This document shows positions 1-7,906 of a stretch of 64,000 nt of DNA, piece by piece. Both the position numbers and the translations under genes were made by a program. The DNA lies in assembly GCA_963702035.1 (NCBI GenBank), contig OY969700.1, forward strand, positions 1,426,001-1,490,000, written 5' to 3'. The stretch is from VRUE01 sp963702035 (GTDB lineage Bacteria; Actinomycetota; Thermoleophilia; Solirubrobacterales; 70-9). Below the pieces are notes generated by a model that saw only the letters and a list, made by a program, of their open reading frames with translations, did no database searches and had not been told where the DNA came from. Numbering within the stretch: the stretch's first letter is position 1; each line of letters begins with the position of its first letter.

Positions 1-719
1 GCGGGGGCGGACTTGATCGGGCCGCCAAGGGTCGTCGCCCAGCGCACGTGCCCGTTGCGGGTGCTGAGCGCGAAGAGCTGGTCGTTTTCGCAGCCGAAGT
101 AGACGGTGCCGTCGATGACCAGGGGCGAGGACTCGGCCCGGCCCGGCAGCAAGTGTTTCCACAGCACCCTGCCGGTCCTCGCGTCGAGCTTGACGATGTG
201 GCCGGGGACGAGGTTGACGATGTAGAGGCGGTGCTTGTAGTAGGCGGGCGAGGAGGCGTTGAGGCGGCCGATGCGCCGTTCCCACAGCACCTTGCCGGTG
301 TCGGCGTCGAGGGCGAAGGCGGTGCCGTTGTTGTTGACCGCGTAGAGCTTGCCGCCGACGTAGATCGGCGGAAACTCGAGCAGCGGCCGCCCGGTGTAGT
401 GCCAGATCAGCTTGTACGGCGGCTTCACGCCCCTGGCCGGCAGGTAGCGGGTGCGGGCGGGGTTGAGGCCGAACATCGGCCAGTTGACGGTTCGCGCCTT
501 CGGCTTGGGGGGCTTCTGGGGCCGGAAGGCCGCGTTCGGGTTGTGGACGTCGGCCGGGCGCTTCAGCAACTGGTAAGCAAGGAGGCCGCCGCCCACCAGC
601 AGCACCAGCGCGATGCCGCCCGCCGCAAGCACGAGCTGCCGGTGCTCGCGCCAGAACCAGCGCGGGTGGCGCAACGCCCGTTTGGCCTCACGCCAGAAGT
701 GCCGCGGACGCGCGCCCAT
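1..719 (-). CDS. Membrane-anchored PQQ-like beta-propeller protein (3' end beyond window)
   Basis: Translation of the minus strand from the ATG at 719 gives a cytoplasmic basic N-terminus, one transmembrane segment at about residues 33-52, and then repeated propeller blades of the PQQ/BamB type (for example TGKVLWERRIGRLNASSP and TGRVLWKHLLPGR). The C-terminus lies beyond the left edge, so at least 239 residues are seen. An in-frame TAG stands directly upstream (729-731) and is also the stop of the SRPBCC gene, so no start further upstream is possible. The 9-bp gap suggests coupled translation. The family forms extracytoplasmic eight-bladed propellers that act as scaffolds or dehydrogenases; I see no residues that prove enzyme activity, so the role is unknown. 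Confidence 0.85.
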   Translation of the reverse strand, partial: MGARPRHFWREAKRALRHPRWFWREHRQLVLAAGGIALVLLVGGGLLAYQLLKRPADVHNPNAAFRPQKPPKPKARTVNWPMFGLNPARTRYLPARGVKPPYKLIWHYTGRPLLEFPPIYVGGKLYAVNNNGTAFALDADTGKVLWERRIGRLNASSPAYYKHRLYIVNLVPGHIVKLDARTGRVLWKHLLPGRAESSPLVIDGTVYFGCENDQLFALSTRNGHVRWATTLGGPIKSAP

Positions 720-728
720 TCGGGCCGG

Positions 729-1181
729 CTAGGCGGTTGACCCGGTGGCAACAGCGCGCCGCTCGGACTCGGAGACGACGCCGTTAAGAAGTTCCGTGAC
801 CGCGCGCTTGACCCCGATCATCACGACTTTGCCGGCGAAGGGGACAGTCGGGGTCGCCTTCAGCGCGTAGGTGACCCTGGTGCCTCCGTCACTCGGCTCC
901 AGCGAGACGGTGCCGACGTGATCGCGGACGGGCAGCCCCGAGAGGACCTTGTAGGAGAAGCGGCTGGGCCGCTCGTAGACGACCACCTCCTCGCGGATCG
1001 GCGGGCCAGCCACACGCAGCACCCGGACCGCCCCGACCCCGTTAGGCGCGGGATCCCCCTCACACTCGAGCGTCAACTTGCGCAGGCGGGTTATCTCCGC
1101 GTAGCGGCGATGATCCGTGAGGACGTCGAAGACGACCTCGGGCGGCGCCTTGACCTTGCGAACAAGAGTGAAGCTGGCCAC
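729..1181 (-). CDS. SRPBCC-fold protein (polyketide cyclase/START-like)
   Basis: A 150-residue protein with the SRPBCC layout: N-terminal strand FTLVRKVKAPPEVVFDVLTD, a central region REEVVVYERPSRFSYKVLSG, then strands with GGTRVTYALKATP and a long C-terminal helix. This fold makes a deep hydrophobic cavity that binds small lipophilic ligands. Length is normal for the family. It lies just upstream of the propeller gene (9 bp apart, same strand) and probably shares its transcript. Substrate and function cannot be told from sequence. Confidence 0.8.
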   Translation of the reverse strand: MASFTLVRKVKAPPEVVFDVLTDHRRYAEITRLRKLTLECEGDPAPNGVGAVRVLRVAGPPIREEVVVYERPSRFSYKVLSGLPVRDHVGTVSLEPSDGGTRVTYALKATPTVPFAGKVVMIGVKRAVTELLNGVVSESERRAVATGSTA

Positions 1182-1193
1182 GTCAGGAGCCTA

Positions 1194-1319
1194 GCGGGAT
1201 GAGCGGGTGTCCCTGCCGAGAAGCGGCGTCCTCTTTCTCGCCCCGACCGCTACCTCGGACGGCCGACAACGCCCCTGGCGAGAAACCCAGCAAACGGCAG
1301 GGACACCCGCTCATCCCGC
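1194..1319. repeat. Long perfect inverted repeat (25-bp arms) with nested stem
   Basis: Arms 1194-1218 and 1295-1319 are exact reverse complements. Inside the 76-nt loop a second inverted repeat pairs TTTCTCGCC with GGCGAGAAA. The right arm covers the stop codon (1311-1313) of the metallo-beta-lactamase-fold gene, and the left arm ends 13 bp upstream of the SRPBCC start. It is probably a transcription terminator or barrier between these two minus-strand genes; it could also be a small fold-back element. Confidence 0.7.
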
Positions 1320-2327
1320 CAACCGCCAGCGCCGCGGATCGCTTCCCTCGACCGGCGCGGCCTCGCCGAGGATCGCCAGGTGATCGAGGCTGGCGAGGAC
1401 GATCTGCAGGGCCCAGATGCTGGCCGGGCCGTCAACGTTGTCGGGGCCGACGAGGTCGGCGACGATCTCGAAGGCCGTCTTCTCCCCTTCGCCGAGCGAG
1501 GCGCGCACTTTGCCGAGCAGCTCGTCGACCTGGCGGCGCGCCTCGGCGATCTTCGCCTCCGGGTCGCGGAAGGTGCGGCCGTGGCCGGGCAGGACGAGGT
1601 CGACGTCGAGCGGCTCGACCGCGTCGAGGCCGCGGAGGAATTCGCCGACCGGGTCGGGGCTGTGGCCGTGGTCGAAGAAGAGCACCGTGCGGCCGAGCAG
1701 GTGGTCGCCGGAGATCATCAGCTTGCGCTCCGGCTGGTGCAGGACGACGTGGGACGGAGCGTGGCCCGGCGTCTCGTGGACCTGCCAGTTGCCGAGGTCG
1801 GTCTCGACCTCCACCCCGGGCAGCAGGTCTCGATTGGGCTCGACAATCGCGTCGATGCCGTTGTCGTCGTCCTCTTCGCGCCGCTCGCGGAAGCGTTCCA
1901 ACGAGGCCATCGGCACACCGCTCTGCCGGGCGACCTCGATCCGCCGCTCCAACGCCGCCTGTGGGTCGTCGGCCATCAGGCGCACGTGGCCCCAGGCCGG
2001 GTGCATCCAGAGCTCGCAGCCCGCCCCTGCGACTATCGGCGCGGCCAGCCCGTAGTGGTCGGTGTGCGAGTGGGTGCAGACGAGCAGGCGCACGTCCTCG
2101 AGGCCGAAGCCGGCCTGGGCGAGGGCGACGTCGAAGCGACGCAGGCCGCCCTTGCCGCCGATCCCGGTGTCGAAGAGGACGATGCCGCCGTCGGCGGCGA
2201 CCGCCCAGACGTTGCCGTGTGGGACACCAGGCCAGGGAAGCGGCAGTCGCAGCCTCCAGACGCCGGGGATCACCTTCTCCGCGCGGGGCGTCTCGGGCTT
2301 CTTGCGCTCGTCCGCCATCGACGGCAT
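1311..2327 (-). CDS. Metallo-beta-lactamase-fold hydrolase
   Basis: A 338-residue protein with the MBL-fold zinc signature CTHSHTDHYG at residues 84-93 (HxHxDH), followed by GDHLLG and the C-terminal LPGHG. The N-terminal half holds the usual GNVWAVAADGGIVLFDTGIG strand-turn. The C-terminal about 90 residues form a helical extension typical of the glyoxalase II / ribonuclease Z-like MBL hydrolases that act on thioesters or lactones. ATG at 2327 sits directly on a GAGAGG sequence; ATG at 2318 (residue 4) has better spacing to it and may be the true start. It is divergent from the MFS exporter gene at 2389. Substrate unknown. Confidence 0.88.
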   Translation of the reverse strand: MPSMADERKKPETPRAEKVIPGVWRLRLPLPWPGVPHGNVWAVAADGGIVLFDTGIGGKGGLRRFDVALAQAGFGLEDVRLLVCTHSHTDHYGLAAPIVAGAGCELWMHPAWGHVRLMADDPQAALERRIEVARQSGVPMASLERFRERREEDDDNGIDAIVEPNRDLLPGVEVETDLGNWQVHETPGHAPSHVVLHQPERKLMISGDHLLGRTVLFFDHGHSPDPVGEFLRGLDAVEPLDVDLVLPGHGRTFRDPEAKIAEARRQVDELLGKVRASLGEGEKTAFEIVADLVGPDNVDGPASIWALQIVLASLDHLAILGEAAPVEGSDPRRWRLAG

Positions 2328-2388
2328 CCTCTCAGGGCGGGCCGGATCCTCGCGTGAGGACCGTCAAGCTGGATAGGTTGGTCTCTGG

Positions 2389-3942
2389 ATGGAGGAGCGA
2401 AGCCCCCAACGCGCCGGTCTCGTCCTCACCGCGCTGATCCTCGTCGCCGCCGTCGCCAACCTCAACCTCGCCGTCGCCAACGTCGCCCTGCCCGACATCG
2501 GCAAGGCCTTCGGCTCCGGCCAGACGACGCTCAACCTGATCGCCGTCGGCTACTCGCTCGGCCTGGCGACCTCGGTCCTCTACCTCGGCGCGCTCGGCGA
2601 CCGCTACGGGCGCAAGATGATGCTGCTGCTCGGCATGGGCCTCTCGGTCCCGGCCTCGCTGCTGGCCGGCCTGGCGCCCTCCGACGGCGTCCTCTTCGCC
2701 GCCCGCGTCTTCGGCGGCATCGCCGCCGGGATGGCCTTCCCGACCACGCTGGCGCTGATCACCGCGCTGTGGTCCGGCAACTCGCGGACCCGTTCGATCG
2801 CCCTCTGGTCGGCGATCGGCGGCGCGATCGCCTCGCTCGGGCCGCTGCTCTCCGGCGCCCTGCTCGAGCACTTCGACTGGGGCTCGGTCTTCCTCGTCAC
2901 CCTGCCGCTCGCCGCGCTCGCCCTCTTCATGGCCTGGCGCTACGTGCCCGCGCACGTAAACGAGACGACCGAGCCGGTCGACAACCCCGGCGGGGTGCTC
3001 TCGATCCTGCTGGTCGCGGCGATCGTGATGGGGATCAACCTCGCCCCGGTTCCCGGCAAGGGGACGCTGGCGATCGGGCTCGGCCTGGTCGCGGTCGCGA
3101 CCGCGGCTGCCTTCGTGATCCGCCAGCGTCGCGCGCGCTCGCCGCTCTACGACCTCGATGTGGCCTCGCGGCGGATCTTCTGGGTCGCCGCCTGCGCCGG
3201 GATCATCGTCTTCGGTTCGCTGATGGGGGCGATGTTCATCGGCCAGCAGTTCCTCCAGAACGTGCTCGACTACTCGACCGTCGACTCGGGGTTGGCGATC
3301 CTGCCGGCGGCGGCGCTGATGGTCGTCGTCGCCCCCCGCTCAGCCAAGCTGGTCGAGGCACGCGGCGCCCGCTTCACGCTCCTGATCGGCTACGTCTTCT
3401 GCCTGCTCGGCTTCCTGACCATGCTGCTGCTCTGGAAGCAGGGGATCCCCTACTGGAAGGTCGGGCTCGGCTACGCGCTGATCGGGATCGGCGTCGGCTT
3501 CGCCGGGACGCCGGCCTCGCACTCGCTGACCGGCTCGGTGCCGGTCAAGCGCGCCGGGATGGCCTCCGGCACGGCCGACCTGCAGCGCGACCTCGGCGGC
3601 GCGATCATGCAGTCGATCTTCGGCGCCCTGCTGACCGCCGGCTACGCCGCCGCGGCCGGCGCCGCGATCGCCTCCTCCCCGGAAGCGAGCAAGGTCACCG
3701 AGAACGTCGAAGGCGAGCTGACCAAGTCCTTCTCCAGCGCCGCCGACCTCGCCGAACAGTACCCGCGCTACTCCAACCAGATCGTCGCCGCCGCCAAGGC
3801 TTCCTTCCTGAAGGGCGATGAGCTGGCCTACACCGCCGGCATCGTCGCCGTCCTGCTCGGCGCCGCGCTGGTCTTCTTCCTCTTCCCGAAGAAGGATGAG
3901 GAAGAGGCGCTGCTCGCGCAATACGCTGCCGAGGATGCCTGA
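2389..3942 (+). CDS. MFS multidrug exporter, DHA2 (EmrB/QacA) type
   Basis: A 517-residue membrane protein with about 14 hydrophobic segments, the number expected for the DHA2 branch of the major facilitator superfamily. Motif A is visible between TM2 and TM3 as GALGDRYGRKMM, and the antiporter-type stretch GPLLSGALLEHFDWGSVF lies in TM5. The family exports drugs or metabolites by proton antiport across the cytoplasmic membrane. The next gene starts inside its last codons (ATG at 3935), so the two are translationally coupled. Substrate unknown. Confidence 0.9.
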   Translation: MEERSPQRAGLVLTALILVAAVANLNLAVANVALPDIGKAFGSGQTTLNLIAVGYSLGLATSVLYLGALGDRYGRKMMLLLGMGLSVPASLLAGLAPSDGVLFAARVFGGIAAGMAFPTTLALITALWSGNSRTRSIALWSAIGGAIASLGPLLSGALLEHFDWGSVFLVTLPLAALALFMAWRYVPAHVNETTEPVDNPGGVLSILLVAAIVMGINLAPVPGKGTLAIGLGLVAVATAAAFVIRQRRARSPLYDLDVASRRIFWVAACAGIIVFGSLMGAMFIGQQFLQNVLDYSTVDSGLAILPAAALMVVVAPRSAKLVEARGARFTLLIGYVFCLLGFLTMLLLWKQGIPYWKVGLGYALIGIGVGFAGTPASHSLTGSVPVKRAGMASGTADLQRDLGGAIMQSIFGALLTAGYAAAAGAAIASSPEASKVTENVEGELTKSFSSAADLAEQYPRYSNQIVAAAKASFLKGDELAYTAGIVAVLLGAALVFFLFPKKDEEEALLAQYAAEDA

Positions 3943-5110
3943 GGAACGACAGTCGCGCCTCGGCGCCACGCTGCGAGAAGGCGAGCGGGTGACGCCGCTG
4001 GAGCTCTTCTTCGACCTCGTCTTCGTCCTCGCGATCACCCAGTGCACGGCGCTGATGTCCCACCACCCGACCTGGTCGGGGATCGCCCAGGGGCTGCTCG
4101 TGCTCGGCATCCTCTGGTGGTCGTGGGTCGGCTACGCCTGGCTGACCAGCGTGATCGACCCCGAGGAAGGGGCGGTGCGGCTGGTCATGTTCGCCGCGAT
4201 GGCGGCGCTGCTGCTGGTCTCGCTCTGCGTGCCGGAGGCGTTTGGCAGCCTGGCGCTCGCCTTCGCGCTGATCTACGGCGTCGTGCGCAGCGCCCATATC
4301 GCCCTCTTCATGCTCGCCAGCCCCGACGACGACGGCCTGCGCCACTCGGTGCTCGGCCTGGCGGTCAGCACGGCGGTCGCCGTCTCGCTGCTGGCGCTGG
4401 CCTCGCTCTTCGACGGCCTCGCCCAGGGGGCGCTGTGGGCGCTGGCCCTGCTGCTCGACATGGGCGGTCCGTACTTCTTCGGCTCCGAAGGCTGGAAACT
4501 GATGCCCGCGCACTTCGCCGAGCGCCACGGCCTGATCGTGATCATCGCCCTCGGCGAGTCGGTCGTCGCGATCGGCGTCGGCGCCTCCCACACCCTCAGC
4601 CTCGGGATCGGCACCGCGGCGGTGCTCGGCGTCGCCCTGACCGCGGCGATGTGGTGGACCTACTTCGACATCGTCGCGATCGTCGCCGCCCGCCGCCTGG
4701 CCGACGCAGAGCCCGGCCGGGTGCAGAACGAGATGGCGCGTGACTCCTACTCATACGTGCACCTGGCGATGGTCGCCGGGATCGTCCTCGTCGCCCTCGG
4801 CCTGAAGACGACGATCGGCCATTTCGACGACCACCTGCACGCGGTGCCCGCCTTCGCCCTGCTCGGCGGCGTGGCGATCTACCTGCTCGGCCACGTCGTC
4901 TTCCGCTACCGCCACGTCCACACGGTCAGCCGCCGCCGCCTGCTGATGGCGATCGTCCTGCTCATCCTCGTGCCGGTCGCGACGGAGGTCCCGGCGCTGG
5001 TCGCGCTCGCCGTCGTCAACCTGCTGATCTGGGCGCTGATCGCCTACGAGACGCGCAGCTACGGCGAGGGCCGCCGGCGCGTCCGCCACCCCGAGCCAGC
5101 CGGCACGTGA
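3935..5110 (+). CDS. Low-temperature-requirement A (LtrA) family membrane protein
   Basis: From the ATG at 3935 (overlapping the MFS stop by 8 bp) the protein has 391 residues with the LtrA family hallmark ELFFDLVFVLAITQ near residue 26 and about ten membrane helices. An open frame continues upstream to 3818, but that part lies inside the MFS gene. LtrA proteins are poorly understood; the name comes from a Listeria cold-growth locus. The overlap with the exporter gene suggests joint expression. Confidence 0.85.
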   Translation: MPEERQSRLGATLREGERVTPLELFFDLVFVLAITQCTALMSHHPTWSGIAQGLLVLGILWWSWVGYAWLTSVIDPEEGAVRLVMFAAMAALLLVSLCVPEAFGSLALAFALIYGVVRSAHIALFMLASPDDDGLRHSVLGLAVSTAVAVSLLALASLFDGLAQGALWALALLLDMGGPYFFGSEGWKLMPAHFAERHGLIVIIALGESVVAIGVGASHTLSLGIGTAAVLGVALTAAMWWTYFDIVAIVAARRLADAEPGRVQNEMARDSYSYVHLAMVAGIVLVALGLKTTIGHFDDHLHAVPAFALLGGVAIYLLGHVVFRYRHVHTVSRRRLLMAIVLLILVPVATEVPALVALAVVNLLIWALIAYETRSYGEGRRRVRHPEPAGT

Positions 5111-5127
5111 GCCGGCGGTGTGACCGT

Positions 5128-5292
5128 TAGTGGTGTAACCGGCAACGTTCACCGGTTTCTGGCGGCCTCGAATGATCGCCGTGCGGCGTCCTCAGTCGGC
5201 CAAATGGCGCTGCCATTCGGCCTCCCTGCGTCCTTGCCCGGCAACCATCGAGCCTCGCCAGATTCCCGGCAGCGTTGCCGGTCACACCACTA
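5128..5292. repeat. Long imperfect fold-back (two 81-bp arms) between convergent genes
   Basis: The arm at 5128-5208 aligns without gaps to the reverse complement of 5212-5292, with 3 nt (GCT) at the turn. I count about 53 of 81 positions identical, with the outer 20 bp and the inner 11 bp nearly perfect. It starts 18 nt after the LtrA stop, and its right end includes the stop codon (5290-5292) of the convergent small membrane gene. It may act as a two-way terminator or be a decayed miniature inverted-repeat element. Confidence 0.7.
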
Positions 5293-5463
5293 GCTGGTCG
5301 CGAGGCCGATGGCGAGCAGGGGGAAACCGGCCATGAGGCCGAGGTAGCCGCCGATCGCGACGCCGGTCAGCGTGCGCGTGGTGCTCGATTTGGCGCCGGC
5401 GATGAAGCCGACCAGCAGGCAGAAGGCCGAGATACCGAGGCCGATCCAGAAGACGTCAGGCAT
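5290..5463 (-). CDS. Small two-helix membrane protein (57 aa)
   Basis: The minus strand from the ATG at 5463 to the TAG at 5290-5292 encodes 57 residues: a hydrophobic segment at about 5-23 (FWIGLGISAFCLLVGFIAGA), a short polar turn KSSTTRTL, and a second hydrophobic segment at about 33-55. The third codon positions are almost all G or C, as in real genes here. No known family is recognised. It is convergent with the LtrA-like gene. Confidence 0.6.
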   Translation of the reverse strand: MPDVFWIGLGISAFCLLVGFIAGAKSSTTRTLTGVAIGGYLGLMAGFPLLAIGLATS

Positions 5464-5682
5464 AAGCGCGGCGAGATTATCGGACGGGGAGGATTCGGGC
5501 CGGTTCCGGCAAACGCGACGGCATGGAAAAGACCGGCGGTGCCAACCAGAAGCTGATCCTCGCGGCGAGGATCCTCCGTCTTCTACGCGATGGCCGGCGT
5601 GATGGCCGTCGCCCTTTTTGGTGGCGCTGAAATGGATGCCGTCCGGAAAAGCTGAGGAGATTCCCGAGTAGGTTTAGCGGCG

Positions 5683-6150
5683 ATGGCCTCGCCGCGCCGC
5701 CTCGCACCCGTCCTCGCGACGCTCGCCCTGCTCTGCTTCGCCGCACCCGGGGCGGTCGCGATGGGCGAAGGGGGTGGCGGCAAATTCGCCGCCGAGCGCC
5801 TGATCGACGCCTACGTGCCGCGGCTGATGCTGCGCGATCGGGACGAAATCTGTGACACCAGCGGCGAGCAGTACGAGCCGACGACGGTCAACACGGTCCT
5901 CGGCAACCCGCGGGTGACGCTGACCGAAGCCGACTCCAACGGCGACGAAACGCTCGTCAAACGTGCGCCGACGGCCGCCGACATCGCCGGGCTCGGCGAA
6001 CAGTTCCACCTCAACCTGCCGGCCGACCCGCTCGGCGATACCTGCGGCTCGACGACAAGGTCGGGCGCTCCGGCCTGCACAGCGCCCTCGGCGACATCAT
6101 CAGCGGCGTCGGCGGCCCGATCGCCTCGGCGATCATCGCCGCCGTGGTGA
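5683..6150 (+). pseudogene. 5' fragment of a secreted protein gene, joined out of frame to another gene
   Basis: The ATG at 5683 opens a signal peptide (about 26 residues ending AVA) and a mature part with IDAYVPRLMLRDRDE, QYEPTTVNTVLGNP and LGEQFHLNLPADPLGDTC. I recall the pattern YVPRLMLR...QYEPTTVDTVLGNP as the start of a secreted actinobacterial protein several hundred residues long. After about 6042 this frame becomes a low-quality Ser/Ala/Arg run while another frame starts to encode a clear membrane protein, so only the first about 120 residues look genuine. A deletion that joined two genes explains this best; an assembly error is possible. Confidence 0.55.
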
Positions 6151-6479
6151 TCGCCGCCGTGCGCCAGATCGGCGAGACTGGCGAGGCGGGCTTCGTCGCC
6201 TCCTACCGTGCCATGTGGCGGCGCTTCCGCCGCGTCGTCGGCGCCCAGCTGCTGGCGACGCTGGGAGTGTTCGGGATGCTGATCACCATCGTCGGCCTGC
6301 CCTTCGCCGCCTGGAAGTACGTCGGCTGGCTCTTCCTCCAACAGCAGATCATGTTCGAGGACAAGGGCGTGCGCGAGGCCTTCCGTGGCAGCTCGGACCT
6401 GGTCCCGGCGAAGCGCTGGCGCGAACGATTGCCACGCCGCAAGCCGGGAGGCGAGGCGGCGCCGGAGCCGGCGCGGTAG
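6036..6479 (+). pseudogene. 3' fragment of a multi-pass membrane protein gene
   Basis: In the frame that ends with TAG at 6477-6479, good coding sequence starts near 6041 with LRLDDKVGRSGLHSALGDII, followed by three hydrophobic segments (about 6105-6160, 6235-6300 and 6305-6345). The segment GEAGFVASYRAMWRRFRRV resembles the cytoplasmic loop of the glycerophosphodiester-phosphodiesterase-type membrane domain. No start codon with a good context stands before it; GTG at 6144 is possible but would cut off the first helix. It is the truncated tail of a gene whose head is lost at the junction near 6040. Confidence 0.5.
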
Positions 6480-6494
6480 ACGATTGATCGTCTA
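6477..6494. promoter_or_regulatory. 18-bp palindrome upstream of the phosphoesterase gene
   Basis: TAGACGAT-TG-ATCGTCTA, 8-bp perfect arms, overlaps the stop codon of the preceding fragment and ends 11 bp before the GTG start at 6506. It may be an operator or a small hairpin. Confidence 0.35.
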
Positions 6495-6505
6495 GCTTTG
6501 CAAGC

Positions 6506-7102
6506 GTGAAGCTGCTCGCCTTCAGTGACCTGCACCGCGACCTCGGCCAGGCAGCGACGCTGGTCGAGATGTCGGCCGAAGCGGATGTCGTGATCGGGGC
6601 CGGCGACTTCGCCTCGGTCCACGAAGGGCTGGGTGAGACGATCGACGCCCTGGCGGCGATCGAGGCGCCGACGATCCTGGTCCCCGGCAACAACGAGACC
6701 GAGGACGCCCTGCGCGAGGCGGCGTCGGCCTGGAGCGCCGCGACGGTGCTGCACGGGACGGGGACGACGATCGACGGGGTCGAGTTCTACGGCCTCGGCG
6801 CCGGCGTCCCGGAGACGCCCTGGGACTGGAGCTTCGACCTCGACGACGGCGCAGCGGGCGAGATGCTCGCCGCCTGCCCGGCGGGAGCGGTCCTGGTCCT
6901 CCACTCGCCACCCCAGGGCCACTGCGACGCCAACGGGGGCGCCGACCACTTCGGCAGCCCCGCCCTGCTCGCGGCGATCGAAGCCAAGCACCCCCGCCTC
7001 GCGGTCTGCGGTCACATCCACGAGTCCTGGGGCTGCGAGAGCAAGATCGGCGAGACGCCCGTCCGCAACCTCGGGCCAAAGGGAACCTGGCTCGAGGCGT
7101 AG
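6506..7102 (+). CDS. Calcineurin-like metallophosphoesterase
   Basis: A 198-residue protein that starts with GTG at 6506. The di-metal motifs appear in order: D8-x-H10 (FSDLH), GD in VIGAGDF, the GNNE variant of GNHE (VPGNNETED), a lone His in LVLHSPPQGH and the C-terminal CGHIHES. The Asn replacing His in GNHD/E is common in small bacterial members. Such enzymes hydrolyse phosphomono- or diesters in the cytosol with Mn or Fe. Length suits the single-domain MPP class. Substrate unknown. Confidence 0.85.
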   Translation: MKLLAFSDLHRDLGQAATLVEMSAEADVVIGAGDFASVHEGLGETIDALAAIEAPTILVPGNNETEDALREAASAWSAATVLHGTGTTIDGVEFYGLGAGVPETPWDWSFDLDDGAAGEMLAACPAGAVLVLHSPPQGHCDANGGADHFGSPALLAAIEAKHPRLAVCGHIHESWGCESKIGETPVRNLGPKGTWLEA

Positions 7103-7154
7103 CGGACCGCGTGCCGGCCTGTCTCCAGGCTCAGCTAGAGATAATCCGTTGCAA

Positions 7155-7186
7155 ATTGCTATCTGAATGGCCTCAGATTGCTATCT
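7155..7186 (+). promoter_or_regulatory. Direct-repeat operator of the VapBC module
   Basis: The 10-mer ATTGCTATCT occurs at 7155-7164 and again at 7177-7186, 22 bp apart (two helical turns), in an AT-rich patch just before the VapB ATG at 7194. TATCTT at 7182-7187 could be a -10 box, which would make the mRNA nearly leaderless. Toxin-antitoxin complexes usually bind such repeats to repress their own promoter. Confidence 0.5.
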
Positions 7187-7193
7187 TGATCGT

Positions 7194-7412
7194 ATGGCGT
7201 CCCAACGACACAAGACCTCGTTCGAGATCGACACGGCCAAGGTCAGTGCCGCGAAAGAGGTTCTCGGCACCAAGACGCTGACCGACACCGTCGACGCGGC
7301 ACTGGCCGAAGTGGTCAAGGTTCGCCAGCGGCGCCAGCTCGTCGAGCTGCTTTTCAGGCCCGGCGCACTCGCCCTCGACGAGCCCGACACAATGGCCGAC
7401 GCCTGGCGCTGA
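7194..7412 (+). CDS. vapB: VapB-type antitoxin
   Basis: A 72-residue protein starting at the ATG at 7194. KTSFEIDTAKVSAAKEVLG, followed by TLTDTVDAALAEVVK, is the short N-terminal DNA-binding strand-helix-helix found in VapB antitoxins of the LGTKTxTDTVxxAL type. The C-terminal tail is acidic (ALDEPDTMADAW) and would occupy the toxin active site. An upstream in-frame start at 7167 exists but would lie inside the repeat operator. The toxin gene follows after 13 bp. Confidence 0.8.
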   Translation: MASQRHKTSFEIDTAKVSAAKEVLGTKTLTDTVDAALAEVVKVRQRRQLVELLFRPGALALDEPDTMADAWR

Positions 7413-7425
7413 TCGGCCGAGTGCG

Positions 7426-7842
7426 GTGCCGACGTTCCTCGCCGACAAGAGCGCGCTGACCCGGCGTGAGACACGGGCTGAGGTGCGCGATGTCCTCGAG
7501 CCTCTGCTCGTTGCCGGTGAGATCGCGACCTGCGGGATCGTCAACCTCGAGCTGCTCTACAGCGCCCGCGATCGCGCTACCTACCGCGCCCTGACCGAGG
7601 CGCTGCGCGGGATGCCCCGCGTGGCCGTTGACGATGCGGCCGTCAGTAGAGCACTAGCGGTGCAGGCAATGCTCGCCGAGCGCTCTCAGCACCGAGCGGT
7701 TCCCCTACCCGACCTCCTGATTGCCGCATGCGCAGAGCAAGCCGATCTGAAGGTCCTCCACTACGACGCCGACTTCGAGCGCATCGCCAAGCTCACCGGC
7801 CAACCGACACAGTGGATAGTCCCACGCGGCAGCGTCTCGTAG
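7426..7842 (+). CDS. vapC: VapC-type PIN-domain ribonuclease toxin
   Basis: A 138-residue protein starting with GTG at 7426. PIN-domain acidic residues are in place: D in TFLADKSAL, E in VNLELLYS, D in PLPDLLIAA and D in YDADFERIAK. VapC toxins are Mg-dependent site-specific RNases that cut tRNA or rRNA. It forms an operon with the antitoxin upstream. A fragment of tRNA-Arg lies 6 bp downstream of its stop. Confidence 0.85.
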   Translation: MPTFLADKSALTRRETRAEVRDVLEPLLVAGEIATCGIVNLELLYSARDRATYRALTEALRGMPRVAVDDAAVSRALAVQAMLAERSQHRAVPLPDLLIAACAEQADLKVLHYDADFERIAKLTGQPTQWIVPRGSVS

Positions 7843-7847
7843 CGAAG

Positions 7848-7876
7848 CACGCCCGACAGGATTCGAACCCGTGACC
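7848..7876 (-). pseudogene. tRNA-Arg 3' fragment (T arm and acceptor)
   Basis: On the minus strand this reads GGTCACGGGTTCGAATCCTG followed by TCGGGCGTG, that is, the variable-loop end, T arm and 3' acceptor strand of a tRNA. It differs from the 3' end of the complete tRNA-Arg(ACG) at 53767-53840 at two positions out of 29. No anticodon or D arm precedes it. Such fragments are left by integration of mobile elements at tRNA 3' ends. Confidence 0.65.
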
Positions 7877-7906
7877 TGTCGCCCACCCCCTTCTGCTCAT
7901 GTGAGT

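Noticed and set aside
5524..5634. Small plus-strand ORFs between the 57-aa membrane gene and the chimeric gene
   Set aside because: Two short frames overlap out of phase, without ribosome-binding site; part is a local hairpin GATCCTCG-CGG-CGAGGATC.
7848..7876. Complete tRNA gene
   Set aside because: Only T arm and 3' acceptor are present; no anticodon or D arm lies upstream on the minus strand.
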